A stretch of 64,000 bases of DNA from Microvirga sp. KLBC 81 (GTDB lineage Bacteria; Pseudomonadota; Alphaproteobacteria; Rhizobiales; Beijerinckiaceae). Position numbers and translations under genes: made by a program. How positions within the stretch are numbered: the stretch's first letter is position 1; each line of letters starts with the position of its first letter. Below the pieces are notes generated by a model. It was not told the DNA's origin. It did no database searches and worked only from the letters and a program-made list of their open reading frames with translations. The stretch is from NCBI RefSeq assembly GCF_003075415.1, contig NZ_QDAH01000011.1:1-64000 (forward strand). The letters run 5' to 3'. Of the stretch, positions 1 to 8,981 are shown one piece after another.

Positions 1-1805
1 GCGTTGAAGCCGTCGATGTTGCGCACCCCGAGCTTCGACATCTTGCGGTAGCGGTCCTCCATCTCGCGCACCGCCCATTTGAGCGCGATCACCGCCTTCT
101 TCGGGTCGGTCACCACCGGGGTGAGCAGGTGCGGGATGCCGTCATAGACCGACAGCTCGAGCATCTTCGGGTCGACCATGATCAGGCGGCACTCGGACGG
201 GGTGAGCCGGTAGACCAGCGACAGGATCATGGTGTTGATCGCCACCGACTTGCCCGAGCCGGTGGTGCCGGCCACCAAAAGGTGCGGCATGCGGGCGAGA
301 TCGGCGATCACCGGCTCGCCGCCGATGGTCTTGCCGAGGCACAGGGCGAGCTTCTGCTTGGTGGTCTCGAAGTCCTGCGAGGCGAGGAGTTCGCGCAGGT
401 ACACGGTCTCGCGCTTGTGGTTCGGGAGCTCGATGCCGATGGCGTTGCGGCCCTGGACCACGGCCACGCGGGCCGAGACCGCGCTCATCGAGCGGGCGAT
501 GTCGTCGGCCAGCGAGATCACCCGCGACGACTTCGTCCCCGGCGCCGGCTCCAGCTCATACAGCGTCACAACCGGGCCGGGGCTCACCTTCGCGATCGCC
601 CCGCGCACGCCGAAATCCTCCAGCGTGCCCTCCAGGAGATTGGCGTTCTGCTCCAGAGCCTCCGCCGAGATCAGGGGAGCTGACGATTTCTTGGGCTCGG
701 CAAGCAGGCTCAGCTGCGGCAGCTGATATTTTTCCTCGTCGAGAAGCGAAGGCTGCGCCTCGCGCGCCATGCGCCTGCCGGGTTTCGGCGCAACAGGGGC
801 CGGTCCGACCCTGGCCGAGACGGGCTCGGGCCGCATGGCGGCGCGAGGCACCGGCTGCGTTACGGGCGCGTCGTCATACGAATCGTCCTCATCCTCGTAA
901 GCCGGTGCTGCCGCAGGTGCGGTTCGCGAGGCGCGGCCAGGGGGCGCATCGAGCACGGGCTCGCGGCGCATGCCGCCGTCCCGGTTGGCGCGACGGGGCT
1001 GCGGTGCGGGCTCGAAATCCTCGTCTTCTGCCGGCGCGTGGCGTTTCTCGCTCCAGCGGCGCGCCGTGGCGCGAAGGCTCATGACGCCATGAGCGAGCGC
1101 GCCCAGGGACACGATGCCCCAGCCGGGCTCGTCGTGGGTGATTTCCTCGGCCTCGTCCCAATCGGCGATCTGGCGGCGCCTGACCGGGCGCGGAGCCTCT
1201 TCCTCCTCGAGTTCCTCGTGGTGGCGCTCCTCGTTAGGGCTGAGGCCGCAGGCGGCCGTAAGGCTCAAAATAGCGATGCCGGCGAAGAGAAAGCCGAGAA
1301 CGGCGCTGGCCGAGCCGCTGGACAGGCCCGTGATGGCCTTGGCACCGGTGAGGATCGCGTCGCCCGCGACGCCGCCGAGGCCCGTCGGCAGCGGCCAGCG
1401 GTCGGTGGCGGGCATGGCGCTCGCGAGCGCCGTGGCGGCGCCCACGCCCATCACCCACAGAGCGAAACGCAGCTGCAGGCGGCCGAGCTCGCCCGATTTC
1501 ATGAGGCGCCAGCCCCAGAGCGCGAGCGGCAACACCGCGGCGATGGCGCCGAGGCCCAGAAGCTGCATCAGCAGATCGGCGATGATGGCGCCGGGCCAGC
1601 CGAGCACGTTGTGGACAGGAAGATCGGTGGCGTTGTTGAGGCTCGGATCGTCAACCGACCAGGTGGCGAGCGCGACCGCCACCGCGCCCGCGACAGCGAC
1701 GAGGCACAGGCCGGTCAATTCCTGCGTCCGACGGGCGATGAAAGCCCGCAACCCGCTGAAAAGGCCGTCATAGGCGGAAGAGGGGGAACGGCGTGCCGTA
1801 CGCAT
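1..1805 (-). CDS. ftsK: DNA translocase FtsK (C-terminus outside window)
   Basis: Membrane-anchored, septum-located ATPase that pumps chromosomal DNA during division. About 601 codons are present, read from an ATG at 1805. The N-terminal ~190 residues hold several hydrophobic segments, followed by an acidic, Arg/Pro-rich linker. The alpha/beta motor then follows with Walker A GTTGSGKS (near plus-strand 245-270) and Walker B-like IMVDPKMLEL. The reading frame is still open at base 1 (VRNIDGFN), so the rest of the motor and the DNA-reading gamma domain lie outside. Codons encoding the linker are unusually rich in Arg and Asp/Glu, as is normal for this region of FtsK. Confidence 0.96.
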   Translation of the reverse strand, partial: MRTARRSPSSAYDGLFSGLRAFIARRTQELTGLCLVAVAGAVAVALATWSVDDPSLNNATDLPVHNVLGWPGAIIADLLMQLLGLGAIAAVLPLALWGWRLMKSGELGRLQLRFALWVMGVGAATALASAMPATDRWPLPTGLGGVAGDAILTGAKAITGLSSGSASAVLGFLFAGIAILSLTAACGLSPNEERHHEELEEEEAPRPVRRRQIADWDEAEEITHDEPGWGIVSLGALAHGVMSLRATARRWSEKRHAPAEDEDFEPAPQPRRANRDGGMRREPVLDAPPGRASRTAPAAAPAYEDEDDSYDDAPVTQPVPRAAMRPEPVSARVGPAPVAPKPGRRMAREAQPSLLDEEKYQLPQLSLLAEPKKSSAPLISAEALEQNANLLEGTLEDFGVRGAIAKVSPGPVVTLYELEPAPGTKSSRVISLADDIARSMSAVSARVAVVQGRNAIGIELPNHKRETVYLRELLASQDFETTKQKLALCLGKTIGGEPVIADLARMPHLLVAGTTGSGKSVAINTMILSLVYRLTPSECRLIMVDPKMLELSVYDGIPHLLTPVVTDPKKAVIALKWAVREMEDRYRKMSKLGVRNIDGFN

Positions 1806-1881
1806 CAAACCACTCTGAAAACCAGATAAAACGAGACGATCTTGCCTGGAGTTTAGAGGGGGCGGGTTAAGGGCCTATTAA

Positions 1882-1936
1882 CCCTAGCGCATCGGCCCAA
1901 AAGCGGTGTCCACTTGTCTCGTCCGATGCGCTAGGG
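1882..1936. repeat. Palindromic repeat, family A, upstream of ftsK
   Basis: A perfect 14-bp inverted repeat (CCCTAGCGCATCGG at 1882-1895 and its complement at 1923-1936) encloses a short AAAAGCGGTGTCCACTT-type core. The same 'agcgcatcg ... ccgatgcgct' layout recurs near 25.9, 29.2, 38.7, 52.7 and 60.2 kb. It sits in the divergent interval between ftsK and the copper cluster. Confidence 0.75.
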
Positions 1937-1984
1937 GCATTTGCGCAGTTGACGGCGAGGGCGGGAGAGACCAGTGTCCCGGCC

Positions 1985-2365
1985 ATGATGCGCAAGGGCA
2001 CGATCACGGCTTTCAAGCGCGCCGTTCTCACGGTGCTGATGGCCTATGCGCTGGTGCTGCAGACGATTCTCGTCTCGCTCAGCGGTGCGGCCCATGCGGC
2101 GGAAGCGGCGGGTCCCCAGGGCATTCTCTGCCTTCAGGATGGCCGGGCCCAGCCCGATCACGGCCCAGCCACGACGCATGACGGGCTGTGCTGCACCTTG
2201 AGCTGCCATGGCCCGGGACCGGCCGGGCCTGCTCCCGAGACGGTCCCGACCCAACGGCTCGCGCCTGTTGCTCTTGATGTGCGCGTGCTGGTCGATCCTT
2301 TCCTGACCCGCCTTTCATCGAACGTTCTGCCTGTCGGATCGCGCGCGCCACCGCGCCTCGCCTGA
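1985..2365 (+). CDS. DUF2946-like small secreted/membrane protein
   Basis: About 126 residues from the double ATG at 1985/1988. The N-terminus has a hydrophobic segment (AVLTVLMAYALVLQTILV) ending near an AHA-A cleavage-like site. A short Cys/His-rich stretch follows (LCCTLSCHG). Small proteins of this kind (DUF2946) often precede copper-handling genes. Here a YcnI-PCuAC gene begins 42 bases downstream. The family assignment rests on size, Cys/His content and context rather than a clear motif. A more upstream GTG/TTG start is possible because no good ribosome site is visible. Role unknown; periplasmic copper handling is an inference. Confidence 0.6.
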   Translation: MMRKGTITAFKRAVLTVLMAYALVLQTILVSLSGAAHAAEAAGPQGILCLQDGRAQPDHGPATTHDGLCCTLSCHGPGPAGPAPETVPTQRLAPVALDVRVLVDPFLTRLSSNVLPVGSRAPPRLA

Positions 2366-2407
2366 TTGCCGCTTCGCCAATCACGCAAGTCTCACAGGGC
2401 CTTTTCC

Positions 2408-3358
2408 ATGTTGTCGTCCCGTTCCCGCGGCGCGCTCGTTGCAGCCGCTCTCACCGCCGTTTCCACGCCTGCCCTCGCGCATGTCTCCTTCGAGACGGCG
2501 CAGACCACGCCGAATTCTACATTCAAGGCGGTCTTGCGCATCCCGCACGGCTGCGATGGTCAGCCCACTCTGAAGGTGCGCGTGCGCATTCCTGAAGGAA
2601 TTGTCGCCGTCAAACCCATGCCGAAGGCTGGCTGGAAGCTGGAGACCACGAAGGGCGCCTACGTGCGCGCCTATCAGGTGCATGGCGAAACCGTCTCCGA
2701 AGGCGTGACCGACATCGTCTGGACCGGCTCGCTCGACGATGGCTTCTATGACGAGTTCGTGTTCCAGGCGCGCTTCACCGATGCGTTCCAGCCGGGCGCG
2801 ACGGTTTACTTCCCGGTGGTGCAGGAATGCGAGAAGGACACCGAGGAATGGGTGCAGGTCCCCGCCGCCGGCGAGGATCCGCATCATCTCGCTTCGCCCG
2901 CACCGGGCGTGAAGATCGTGGCGGCGGCGAATGCACCGGCGGCGGCGCAGCATGCCGGCACGCTCATCATCGAGCAGCCCTGGTCGCGCGCAACGCCTGC
3001 CGGCGCGAAGGTGGGGGGCGGATACCTGCGCATCACCAACAACGGAAAGGAACCCGACCGCCTGATCGGCGGCTCCTTCCCCAACGCCTCGCGCATTGAA
3101 GTGCACGAGATGGCGATGGAAGGCGACATCATGCGCATGAAGCCGGTGCAGGGCGGCCTCGAGATCAAGCCAGGCGCGACCGTGGAGCTGAAGCCCGGCG
3201 CAGGCCATCTCATGTTCATGGATCTGAAACAGCAGCTGACCGAAGGCCAGACGGTGAAGGGCACGCTCGTGTTCGAGAAGGCCGGAACGGTGAATGTGGA
3301 ATACACTGTCCGCGGCATGGGCGGGGCTGCTCCTGCTCCCATGGAACACAAGCACTGA
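2408..3358 (+). CDS. YcnI (DUF1775)-PCuAC fusion copper chaperone
   Basis: 316 residues from the ATG at 2408. The signal peptide is cleaved after ALA, so mature residue 1 would be His25, the N-terminal copper ligand typical of YcnI domains (HVSFETAQTTPNS). A DUF1775 domain fills residues ~25-150. A linker and then a PCuAC domain (~195-300) follow, with the His/Met copper motif spread over EVHEMAMEGDIMRM and GAGHLMFMDL. YcnI and PCuAC are often separate genes; here they are one chain. The gene lies 16 bases before an SCO gene, so copper delivery to cytochrome oxidase CuA is the likely role. Confidence 0.88.
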   Translation: MLSSRSRGALVAAALTAVSTPALAHVSFETAQTTPNSTFKAVLRIPHGCDGQPTLKVRVRIPEGIVAVKPMPKAGWKLETTKGAYVRAYQVHGETVSEGVTDIVWTGSLDDGFYDEFVFQARFTDAFQPGATVYFPVVQECEKDTEEWVQVPAAGEDPHHLASPAPGVKIVAAANAPAAAQHAGTLIIEQPWSRATPAGAKVGGGYLRITNNGKEPDRLIGGSFPNASRIEVHEMAMEGDIMRMKPVQGGLEIKPGATVELKPGAGHLMFMDLKQQLTEGQTVKGTLVFEKAGTVNVEYTVRGMGGAAPAPMEHKH

Positions 3359-3374
3359 GCAGGGGATCTGAACG

Positions 3375-3974
3375 ATGACTTTCAAGCGCTCCCTTCTCAT
3401 CCCGCTCGTGGTTTTTCTCGCGGGCCTCGGCATCCTGCTCGGCACCGCGCTGTTCATCTTCCAGCCGCAACAGCAGCAGAGTGCCGGACGTGTCCCCATT
3501 GGCGGGCCGTTTCGTCTGACCTCGCATGAGGGCAGGCCGTTCACGGATGCGGATCTGAAGGGCAAGCCCTTCGTGGTGTTCTTCGGCTTCACCCATTGTC
3601 CGGAAGTCTGCCCGACCACGCTCTATGATCTCACGCAGGATCTGGCTTCCTTAGGGACGGATGCCGACAAGCTGCGGGTTGCCTTCATCACCGTCGATCC
3701 CGCGCAGGACACGCCGGAACTGATGAAGACCTATCTCTCGTCCTTTGATCCGCGCATTGTGGGACTGACCGGAACCGAGGAGGAAATCGCCGCCGTCGCG
3801 AAGGCGTACAAGATCTTCTATCGCAAGGTGCCGACCGATACCGGCTACACCATGGATCACTCCGCCACGATCTTCCTCATGGACGGCAAGGGCGATTTCT
3901 ACGGCACCTCGAACTTTCAGGAATCGACCGAGATCCGGCGTTCGAAGCTGAAGCAGTTGATCAGGAACGGGTGA
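3375..3974 (+). CDS. SCO1/SenC/PrrC family copper-insertion protein
   Basis: 199 residues with one N-terminal transmembrane anchor (residues ~8-30) and a thioredoxin-like periplasmic domain. The copper-binding CPEVC motif and the distal His of MDHSATIF are both present, which are the ligands that define SCO proteins. Its usual job is assembly of the CuA centre of cytochrome c oxidase. The preceding YcnI-PCuAC gene encodes a likely copper donor. Its stop codon overlaps the GTG start of the SMR gene. Confidence 0.93.
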   Translation: MTFKRSLLIPLVVFLAGLGILLGTALFIFQPQQQQSAGRVPIGGPFRLTSHEGRPFTDADLKGKPFVVFFGFTHCPEVCPTTLYDLTQDLASLGTDADKLRVAFITVDPAQDTPELMKTYLSSFDPRIVGLTGTEEEIAAVAKAYKIFYRKVPTDTGYTMDHSATIFLMDGKGDFYGTSNFQESTEIRRSKLKQLIRNG

Positions 3975-4309
3975 GAGACGTGGCTTATGTCTATCTTGGC
4001 GTGGCCATCGTTGCAGAAGTCATCGCAACCTCCGCGTTGAAGGTCTCCGATGGATTCACGCGCCTTGGTCCAAGCCTCGTCGTTCTGTTCGGCTATGGCA
4101 TTGCCTTCTTTTGTCTCTCGCTGACGCTCCGCACCATCCCGACCGGAATTGCCTATGCGATCTGGTCTGGCGTGGGCATCGTCCTGATTTCCGCCGTAGG
4201 CTGGATCTGGTTCAAGCAGGTCCTCGACCTTCCCGCGATCATTGGTTTGGCGCTGATCATTGCGGGAGTGGTTGTGGTCAATGTGTTCTCGGAAACGGTG
4301 AGTCACTGA
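3971..4309 (+). CDS. Small multidrug resistance (SMR/EmrE-like) transporter
   Basis: 112 residues, four transmembrane helices, starting at a GTG that overlaps the SCO stop codon (GTGA), so translational coupling is likely. The essential membrane-embedded Glu is seen in TM1 (VAIVAEVIATSALK), and TM3 carries the family-typical AYAIWSGVG. These proteins export cationic compounds or guanidinium by proton exchange as dimers. No guanidine riboswitch is visible because the gene has no leader of its own. Its placement with copper genes is unusual. Confidence 0.93.
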   Translation: MRDVAYVYLGVAIVAEVIATSALKVSDGFTRLGPSLVVLFGYGIAFFCLSLTLRTIPTGIAYAIWSGVGIVLISAVGWIWFKQVLDLPAIIGLALIIAGVVVVNVFSETVSH

Positions 4310-4333
4310 GTCGTTTGATCGTTCCTGAACGAG

Positions 4334-4364
4334 AAAAGCCCCGGCCTTTGAGGACCGGGGCCTT
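4334..4364. terminator. Intrinsic terminator between the SMR gene and amtB
   Basis: GC-rich hairpin (GCCCCGG at 4338-4344 pairing with CCGGGGC at 4355-4361), with A-run and T-containing flanks. It lies between convergent genes and could stop both. Confidence 0.7.
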
Positions 4365-4445
4365 CCATTTCGAGCCTCTGGAAGGCTTCGTTGATGCATC
4401 GCTCGACGTAGGGTCTCGACCGCCGAGCGATGCAGGTTATTCAGC

Positions 4446-5918
4446 TTAGTAGTTGTAGGCGCGCTCGCCGTGGTCTGCGAGGTCGAGACCTTCGCGCTCC
4501 TCGTCCTGCGTGACGCGCAGGCCGATCACCAGATCCACGAGCTTGTAGAGGATCGCGGAGCCGACGCCCGACCACACCAGGGTGAACAGCACGGCCTTCA
4601 CCTGCGCCCACACCTGGGTGCTGAAGGCGTATTCGGCGACCGTGAGCGAGCCGGGGTTCGCGACGTAGTCCGCGACGCCCGCGCCGCCGAGGGCCGGGTT
4701 CACCAGGATGCCCGTACCGATGGCGCCGATGATGCCGCCTACGCAGTGGACGCCGAACACGTCGAGCGAGTCGTCATAGCCGAAGGCGTTCTTCACGGTG
4801 CTGCAGAAGAAGAAGCACACCGCGCCCGCAGCGAGACCGAGAACGATCGATCCCATGGGACCTGCGAAGCCCGAGGCCGGGGTGACGGCAACGAGGCCGG
4901 CAACCGCACCGGACGCGAGGCCGAGCAGCGAGGGCTTGCCCTTGATCGCCCATTCCACGAACAGCCAGGAGAGGCCGGCCGCAGCGGTGGCCACGAAGGT
5001 GTTGATCATGGCGAGAGCGGCAGTGGCGTTGGCCTCGAGGTTCGAGCCGGCGTTGAAGCCGAACCAGCCGACCCACAGGAGCGCGGCGCCGATCATGGTC
5101 ATGGTGAGCGAGTGCGGCGCGATCAGGTCGCGGCCGTAGCCGATGCGCTTGCCGAGCATCATCGCGCCGACGAGGCCGGCGATGCCCGCATTGATGTGCA
5201 CCACGGTGCCGCCTGCGAAGTCGATCGCGCCCCACTTGAAGAGCAGGCCCGCATCGCCGGTCACGGCATCGAGAGCAGCCTGAGCAGCCGCCTTGTCGGT
5301 GGCGCTGGCAAGAGCGCTGGCCGCGGTCGCAATCGCATCCGGGCCGGCCCAGTACCAGACCATGTGAGCGATCGGGAAGTAGATGAAGGTCAGCCACAGA
5401 ACCGTGAAGACCACGAGAGCGGAGAACTTCATGCGCTCGGCGAAGGCGCCGACGATGAGCGCAGGCGTGATCATCGCGAACGTCATCTGGAAGCAGACAT
5501 AGACGAGCTCGGGGATCACGACGCCGTTCGAGAAGGTCGCCGCGACGGTGTTCACGTCAACGCCCTTCAGGAAGGCCTTGGAGAAGCCGCCGATGAAGTC
5601 GTTGAGGCCGCCGCCATTGGTGAACGCGAGGCTGTAGCCGTAGAACACCCAGATCAGGCAGGCCAGACACGCGATGGCGAAAACCTGGGTCAGCACCGAG
5701 AGCATGTTCTTGGTGCGCACCAGGCCGCCGTAGAACAGCGCGAGACCCGGCACGATCATCAGGAGAACCAGGATGGACGAGAGCATCACCCAGGTGGTGT
5801 CGCCCTTGTTGGGCACGGGCGCGGCTGCTGCTGCGTCTTGGGCGAGAGCCGGATCGACCGCCAGGAGGCCAAGCCCCAGCGCGCCGAGCGCGGTCAGAAA
5901 AAGAGGACGGAACTTCAT
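4446..5918 (-). CDS. amtB: Ammonium transporter Amt
   Basis: 490 residues from the ATG at 5918 (MKFRPLFL). A cleavable signal-like segment ends at ALAQ. About eleven transmembrane helices of the Amt/Mep/Rh fold follow, including MLSSILVLLMIVPGLALFYGG, FQMTFAMITPALIVGA and NAGIAGLVGAMMLG. Amt channels conduct NH4+/NH3 inward when nitrogen is scarce. It lies 37 bases downstream of glnK, whose PII product normally blocks the channel. Both are read from one sigma-54 promoter. A longer upstream extension is open but is composed of low-complexity Arg/Ser sequence overlapping glnK, so it was rejected. Confidence 0.96.
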   Translation of the reverse strand: MKFRPLFLTALGALGLGLLAVDPALAQDAAAAAPVPNKGDTTWVMLSSILVLLMIVPGLALFYGGLVRTKNMLSVLTQVFAIACLACLIWVFYGYSLAFTNGGGLNDFIGGFSKAFLKGVDVNTVAATFSNGVVIPELVYVCFQMTFAMITPALIVGAFAERMKFSALVVFTVLWLTFIYFPIAHMVWYWAGPDAIATAASALASATDKAAAQAALDAVTGDAGLLFKWGAIDFAGGTVVHINAGIAGLVGAMMLGKRIGYGRDLIAPHSLTMTMIGAALLWVGWFGFNAGSNLEANATAALAMINTFVATAAAGLSWLFVEWAIKGKPSLLGLASGAVAGLVAVTPASGFAGPMGSIVLGLAAGAVCFFFCSTVKNAFGYDDSLDVFGVHCVGGIIGAIGTGILVNPALGGAGVADYVANPGSLTVAEYAFSTQVWAQVKAVLFTLVWSGVGSAILYKLVDLVIGLRVTQDEEREGLDLADHGERAYNY

Positions 5919-5955
5919 CGAATTCAAACTCCGAAGAAAACAGAAGGAATGAGCG

Positions 5956-6294
5956 TCAAAGGGCGTCGGCATCGGTCTCGCCCGTGCGGATGCGGACCGC
6001 TTTCTCGATAGGCGTGACGAAGATCTTGCCGTCGCCGATCTGGCCCGTGCGTGCGGCTGCCGTGATCGCATCGATCACTTGCGACACGAGGTCGGACGGC
6101 ACCGCGACCTCGATCTTGAGCTTCGGCAGGAAGCTCACGGCATATTCGGCGCCACGATAGATTTCCGTGTGGCCCTTCTGCCGTCCGTATCCCTTCACCT
6201 CGGTCACGGTGAGGCCGTGCACGCCGAGGGCGGTGAGTGCGTCACGCACCTCCTCCAGCTTGAACGGCTTGATGACCGCCATCACGATTTTCAT
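5956..6294 (-). CDS. glnK: Nitrogen regulatory protein PII (GlnK)
   Basis: 112 residues, the standard PII length, from the ATG at 6294 (MKIVMAVIKPFKLEEV). The T-loop with the uridylylation Tyr is recognisable (KGHTEIYRGAEYAVSFLPK), as is the C-terminal GDGKIFV..AVRIRTGE signature. PII reports 2-oxoglutarate, ATP/ADP and glutamine status. Encoded directly upstream of amtB, it should gate that transporter. Confidence 0.96.
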   Translation of the reverse strand: MKIVMAVIKPFKLEEVRDALTALGVHGLTVTEVKGYGRQKGHTEIYRGAEYAVSFLPKLKIEVAVPSDLVSQVIDAITAAARTGQIGDGKIFVTPIEKAVRIRTGETDADAL

Positions 6295-6386
6295 GGGTCT
6301 GGCCCCCTTTGAGACGCTGGCCTGGCAGTTCAGGCCATGGTTTCCACATGAACCCGCCTCTGAAGGCGGTGTCGGAAAGGGGATAC

Positions 6387-6401
6387 GCAACAATCGTGCC
6401 A
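6387..6401 (-). promoter_or_regulatory. Sigma-54 promoter of glnK-amtB
   Basis: On the minus strand this reads TGGCACGATTGTTGC, a full match to the -24/-12 sigma-54 consensus (TGGCAC-N5-TTGC). It lies 93 bases upstream of the glnK start, a normal leader length. This predicts control by RpoN with NtrC. I could not identify a convincing NtrC enhancer in the 80 bases further upstream. Confidence 0.85.
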
Positions 6402-6501
6402 AGCCTGATCAGGCAAGAGGCGGCGGACCTGCCTCTTTCGGAGGCAGGCGCGAAATGACCAGAAAAAGCCCTGGTTGCTTAAATTTTGAGCAAATGCCTT
6501 T

Positions 6502-7395
6502 TTATGCAGAGCGGTCGCGGATGAGACCTTCCTGAGCGACCGAAGCCACGAGGGTGCCGTCCTGCCTGAAGATCAGGCCGCGGGAGAAGCCGCGGGCGCT
6601 GCCGGCATTCGGCGTGTCCTGCGCGTAAAGCAGCCATTCGTCGGCACGGAAGGGGCGGTGGAACCACATGGCGTGGTCGAGGCTCGCCGCCTGGACGGTC
6701 GGGTCGAACACCGTCCTGCCGTGGGGGATGAGCGACGTATCGAGAAGCGTCATGTCCGAGGCATAGGCCAGGACGCATTGGTGGATCGCCGGATCGTCCG
6801 GCAGGCGGCCCGTGGTCTTGATCCACACATGGAAGCGCGGCTCGCCCGGTTCGCGCGAGGTGTAGCGCTTGATCTCCACGGGGCGGATCTCGAGGGGACG
6901 CTCGCGCTCGTAATAGGTGCGCATGGGCTCGGGCATCTGGAGCAGCAGACCACCCTTCACCTCTTCCTCGGAGGGAAGCTCGTCGGGGCCTGGCACTTCC
7001 GGCATCTCGGCCTGGTGCTCGAAGCCGCCTTCATCGATCTGGAACGAGGCCGACATGGCGAAGATGGCTTGGCCATGCTGCGTCGCCACTACGCGGCGGG
7101 TCATAAAACTCTTGCCGTCGCGGATGCGGTCGACGTCGTAGATGATCGGCACCTTGGGATCGCCCGGCAGCATGAAATAGCAATGGAGCGAATGAGGATG
7201 GCGCCCGTCCACCGTGCGGGTGGCGGCGACCAGCGCCTGGCCGATCACCTGCCCGCCGAACACGCGTTGCCATCCGCTCTTCGGGCTCTGGCCGCGAAAC
7301 AGGTTCACTTCGAGCTGTTCGAGGTCGAGAATGGAGAGAAGGTCGGTCACGGCGCGGGACATGAATCGGTCATCCTCATCAAAGGGAAGCGTCAT
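6502..7395 (-). CDS. tesB: Acyl-CoA thioesterase II
   Basis: 297 residues (E. coli TesB is 286). Double hot-dog fold: the first half contains FGGQVIGQALVAA and the second half contains LAYASDMTLLDTSL and VASVAQEGLIR, which supply the catalytic Asp, Thr and Gln of the family. It hydrolyses medium- and long-chain acyl-CoA. The start may be the ATG at 7395 or, 11 codons later, MSRAVTDLLSILDLE at 7362. Divergent from the UbiH-type gene. Confidence 0.94.
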   Translation of the reverse strand: MTLPFDEDDRFMSRAVTDLLSILDLEQLEVNLFRGQSPKSGWQRVFGGQVIGQALVAATRTVDGRHPHSLHCYFMLPGDPKVPIIYDVDRIRDGKSFMTRRVVATQHGQAIFAMSASFQIDEGGFEHQAEMPEVPGPDELPSEEEVKGGLLLQMPEPMRTYYERERPLEIRPVEIKRYTSREPGEPRFHVWIKTTGRLPDDPAIHQCVLAYASDMTLLDTSLIPHGRTVFDPTVQAASLDHAMWFHRPFRADEWLLYAQDTPNAGSARGFSRGLIFRQDGTLVASVAQEGLIRDRSA

Positions 7396-7497
7396 CCATC
7401 GGCGAGCAACGGGCGAAGGTCAAGCTTGACGCTGGTCAATGGATCGCTGACATCCAACGTATAGCGTTCGGGAAAGATTGAGTTGAGGAGAAAAGTG

Positions 7498-8760
7498 ATG
7501 GGTGCAGGAGCGGGCATGGAGCGGTCGCGCATTGTCATCGCAGGCGGCGGGCTCGCCGGCCTGTCCCTGTCCCTGGCCCTCAAGCGCGCGCTGGGCGATG
7601 GCGTCGACGTGGTCATGTGCGATCCGGCGCTGTCACGCGATCCTCACGGCGACCGACGCTCCTATGCGATCGCCGCCGCCGCCCGACGGATGTTCCAGGC
7701 TCTCGGAATCTGGGACCAGATGGTCGACAAGGCGCAACCCATCCTCGACATGGTGATCACCGATTCGAGCCTTCAGGACCCGGTGCGTCCCACCTTTCTC
7801 ACCTTCGAGGGGGCGGTGGAGGGCGAGGCTTTCGCCCATATGGTGACCTCCGGCGACCTGACCGCGCTCCTGCTCGACGCCTGCCGTGACATCGGCGTGA
7901 ACTTGAGGCCTGAGGGCGTGAAGAGCTTTTCCGCCCAAGGCGCACGCACGGAGGTGACGCTGACGGGAGGCGAGATGGTCTCCGCAGCGCTTCTCGTTGC
8001 CGCCGATGGCGCGCGCTCGCGCCTGCGCGAGCAGGCGGGCATCGGCTGGATCTTCTGGCCGTATCATCAATCCGCCATCGTCTCGACGATCTCGCACGAG
8101 CGCGATCACGAGGGCAGGGCCGTGGAGCACTTCCTGCCTGCAGGCCCCTTCGCCATCCTGCCCCTCAAGGACGAGGTACGCGCCGACGGCACCGTGCAGC
8201 ACCGCTCCTCCATCGTCTGGAGCGAGCGCAGCGAGAACGTGCCGGCGCTTTTGGAATCGCACCCTGAGGACCTGCAGGCGGAACTCGAAAAGCGTTTCGG
8301 CTTGCAGCTCGGCAAGATCGCGTTCGAGACGAAGCCGCAGGCCTATCCGCTGGCCTTCGGTGTCGCGCGCTCCTTCGTGGGCGAACGTCTCGCGCTCCTG
8401 GGCGATGCGGCCCACCTCATTCACCCGATTGCCGGTCAGGGCCTGAATCTCGGTCTGCACGACGTGGCGGCGCTGGCGGAGATCATCACAGACGCCATGC
8501 GTCTGGGCCAGGATCCGGGCAGCGCCGATGTGCTCATGCAATACGAGCGCGCCCGTCGGGCGGACATCACGGCCATGGGGATCATGACGGACGGCTTGAA
8601 CCGGCTCTTCTCAAACGACCTTTTGCCGGTGCGCCTGATCCGCGATTTCGGCCTGGGGCTCGTCGACAGGATGCCTGGCCTCAAGCGCTTCTTCATCCGC
8701 GAGGCGGCGGGCTTGAGGAGAGACGACGCGCCGCGCCTCTTGAAGGGCGAGGCGCTCTGA
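7498..8760 (+). CDS. UbiH/UbiF/Coq6-family FAD monooxygenase
   Basis: 420 residues from the ATG at 7498, preceded by GAGGAG at 7485-7490. N-terminal dinucleotide-binding motif IVIAGGGLAGLSLSLAL, then the DG motif (AADGARSRLR) and the second FAD signature GDAAHLIHPIAGQGLNLG. This family hydroxylates the aromatic ring in ubiquinone biosynthesis. Which ring position is modified (UbiH, UbiF, UbiL type) cannot be told by eye, so no symbol is given. Confidence 0.92.
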   Translation: MGAGAGMERSRIVIAGGGLAGLSLSLALKRALGDGVDVVMCDPALSRDPHGDRRSYAIAAAARRMFQALGIWDQMVDKAQPILDMVITDSSLQDPVRPTFLTFEGAVEGEAFAHMVTSGDLTALLLDACRDIGVNLRPEGVKSFSAQGARTEVTLTGGEMVSAALLVAADGARSRLREQAGIGWIFWPYHQSAIVSTISHERDHEGRAVEHFLPAGPFAILPLKDEVRADGTVQHRSSIVWSERSENVPALLESHPEDLQAELEKRFGLQLGKIAFETKPQAYPLAFGVARSFVGERLALLGDAAHLIHPIAGQGLNLGLHDVAALAEIITDAMRLGQDPGSADVLMQYERARRADITAMGIMTDGLNRLFSNDLLPVRLIRDFGLGLVDRMPGLKRFFIREAAGLRRDDAPRLLKGEAL

Positions 8761-8981
8761 ACGGATTCAGGGCTCCGGCCTTTCTCACGAACTTGGTGGT
8801 TAAAATCTAACGCTTGGTACCGACGCCAAGGCCAGTACTTGAAGTGGAACAAGTGGAGCGCGGACCCTCCTTGGCTCTTCTCAACATCCTGGTTTGACCT
8901 GGTGCAGACATTCAACACCTGCATCAGGGTCAAGCGCCGATGGCAGACAAGTTCACAGAGCCCTGGGTCCTCGTGCTCAAG

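Noticed and set aside
129..1829. Plus-strand frames across the ftsK region
   Set aside because: Shadows of the minus-strand ftsK frame, which carries Walker motifs and membrane helices.
4470..6011. Long plus-strand open frame (513 codons) opposite amtB
   Set aside because: Composition is Arg/His/Glu-rich with no domain; it is the antisense shadow of amtB in GC-rich DNA.
5919..6071. 51-codon N-terminal extension of amtB
   Set aside because: It overlaps glnK out of frame and encodes Arg/Ser-rich low-complexity sequence; the ATG at 5918 precedes a proper signal-like helix.
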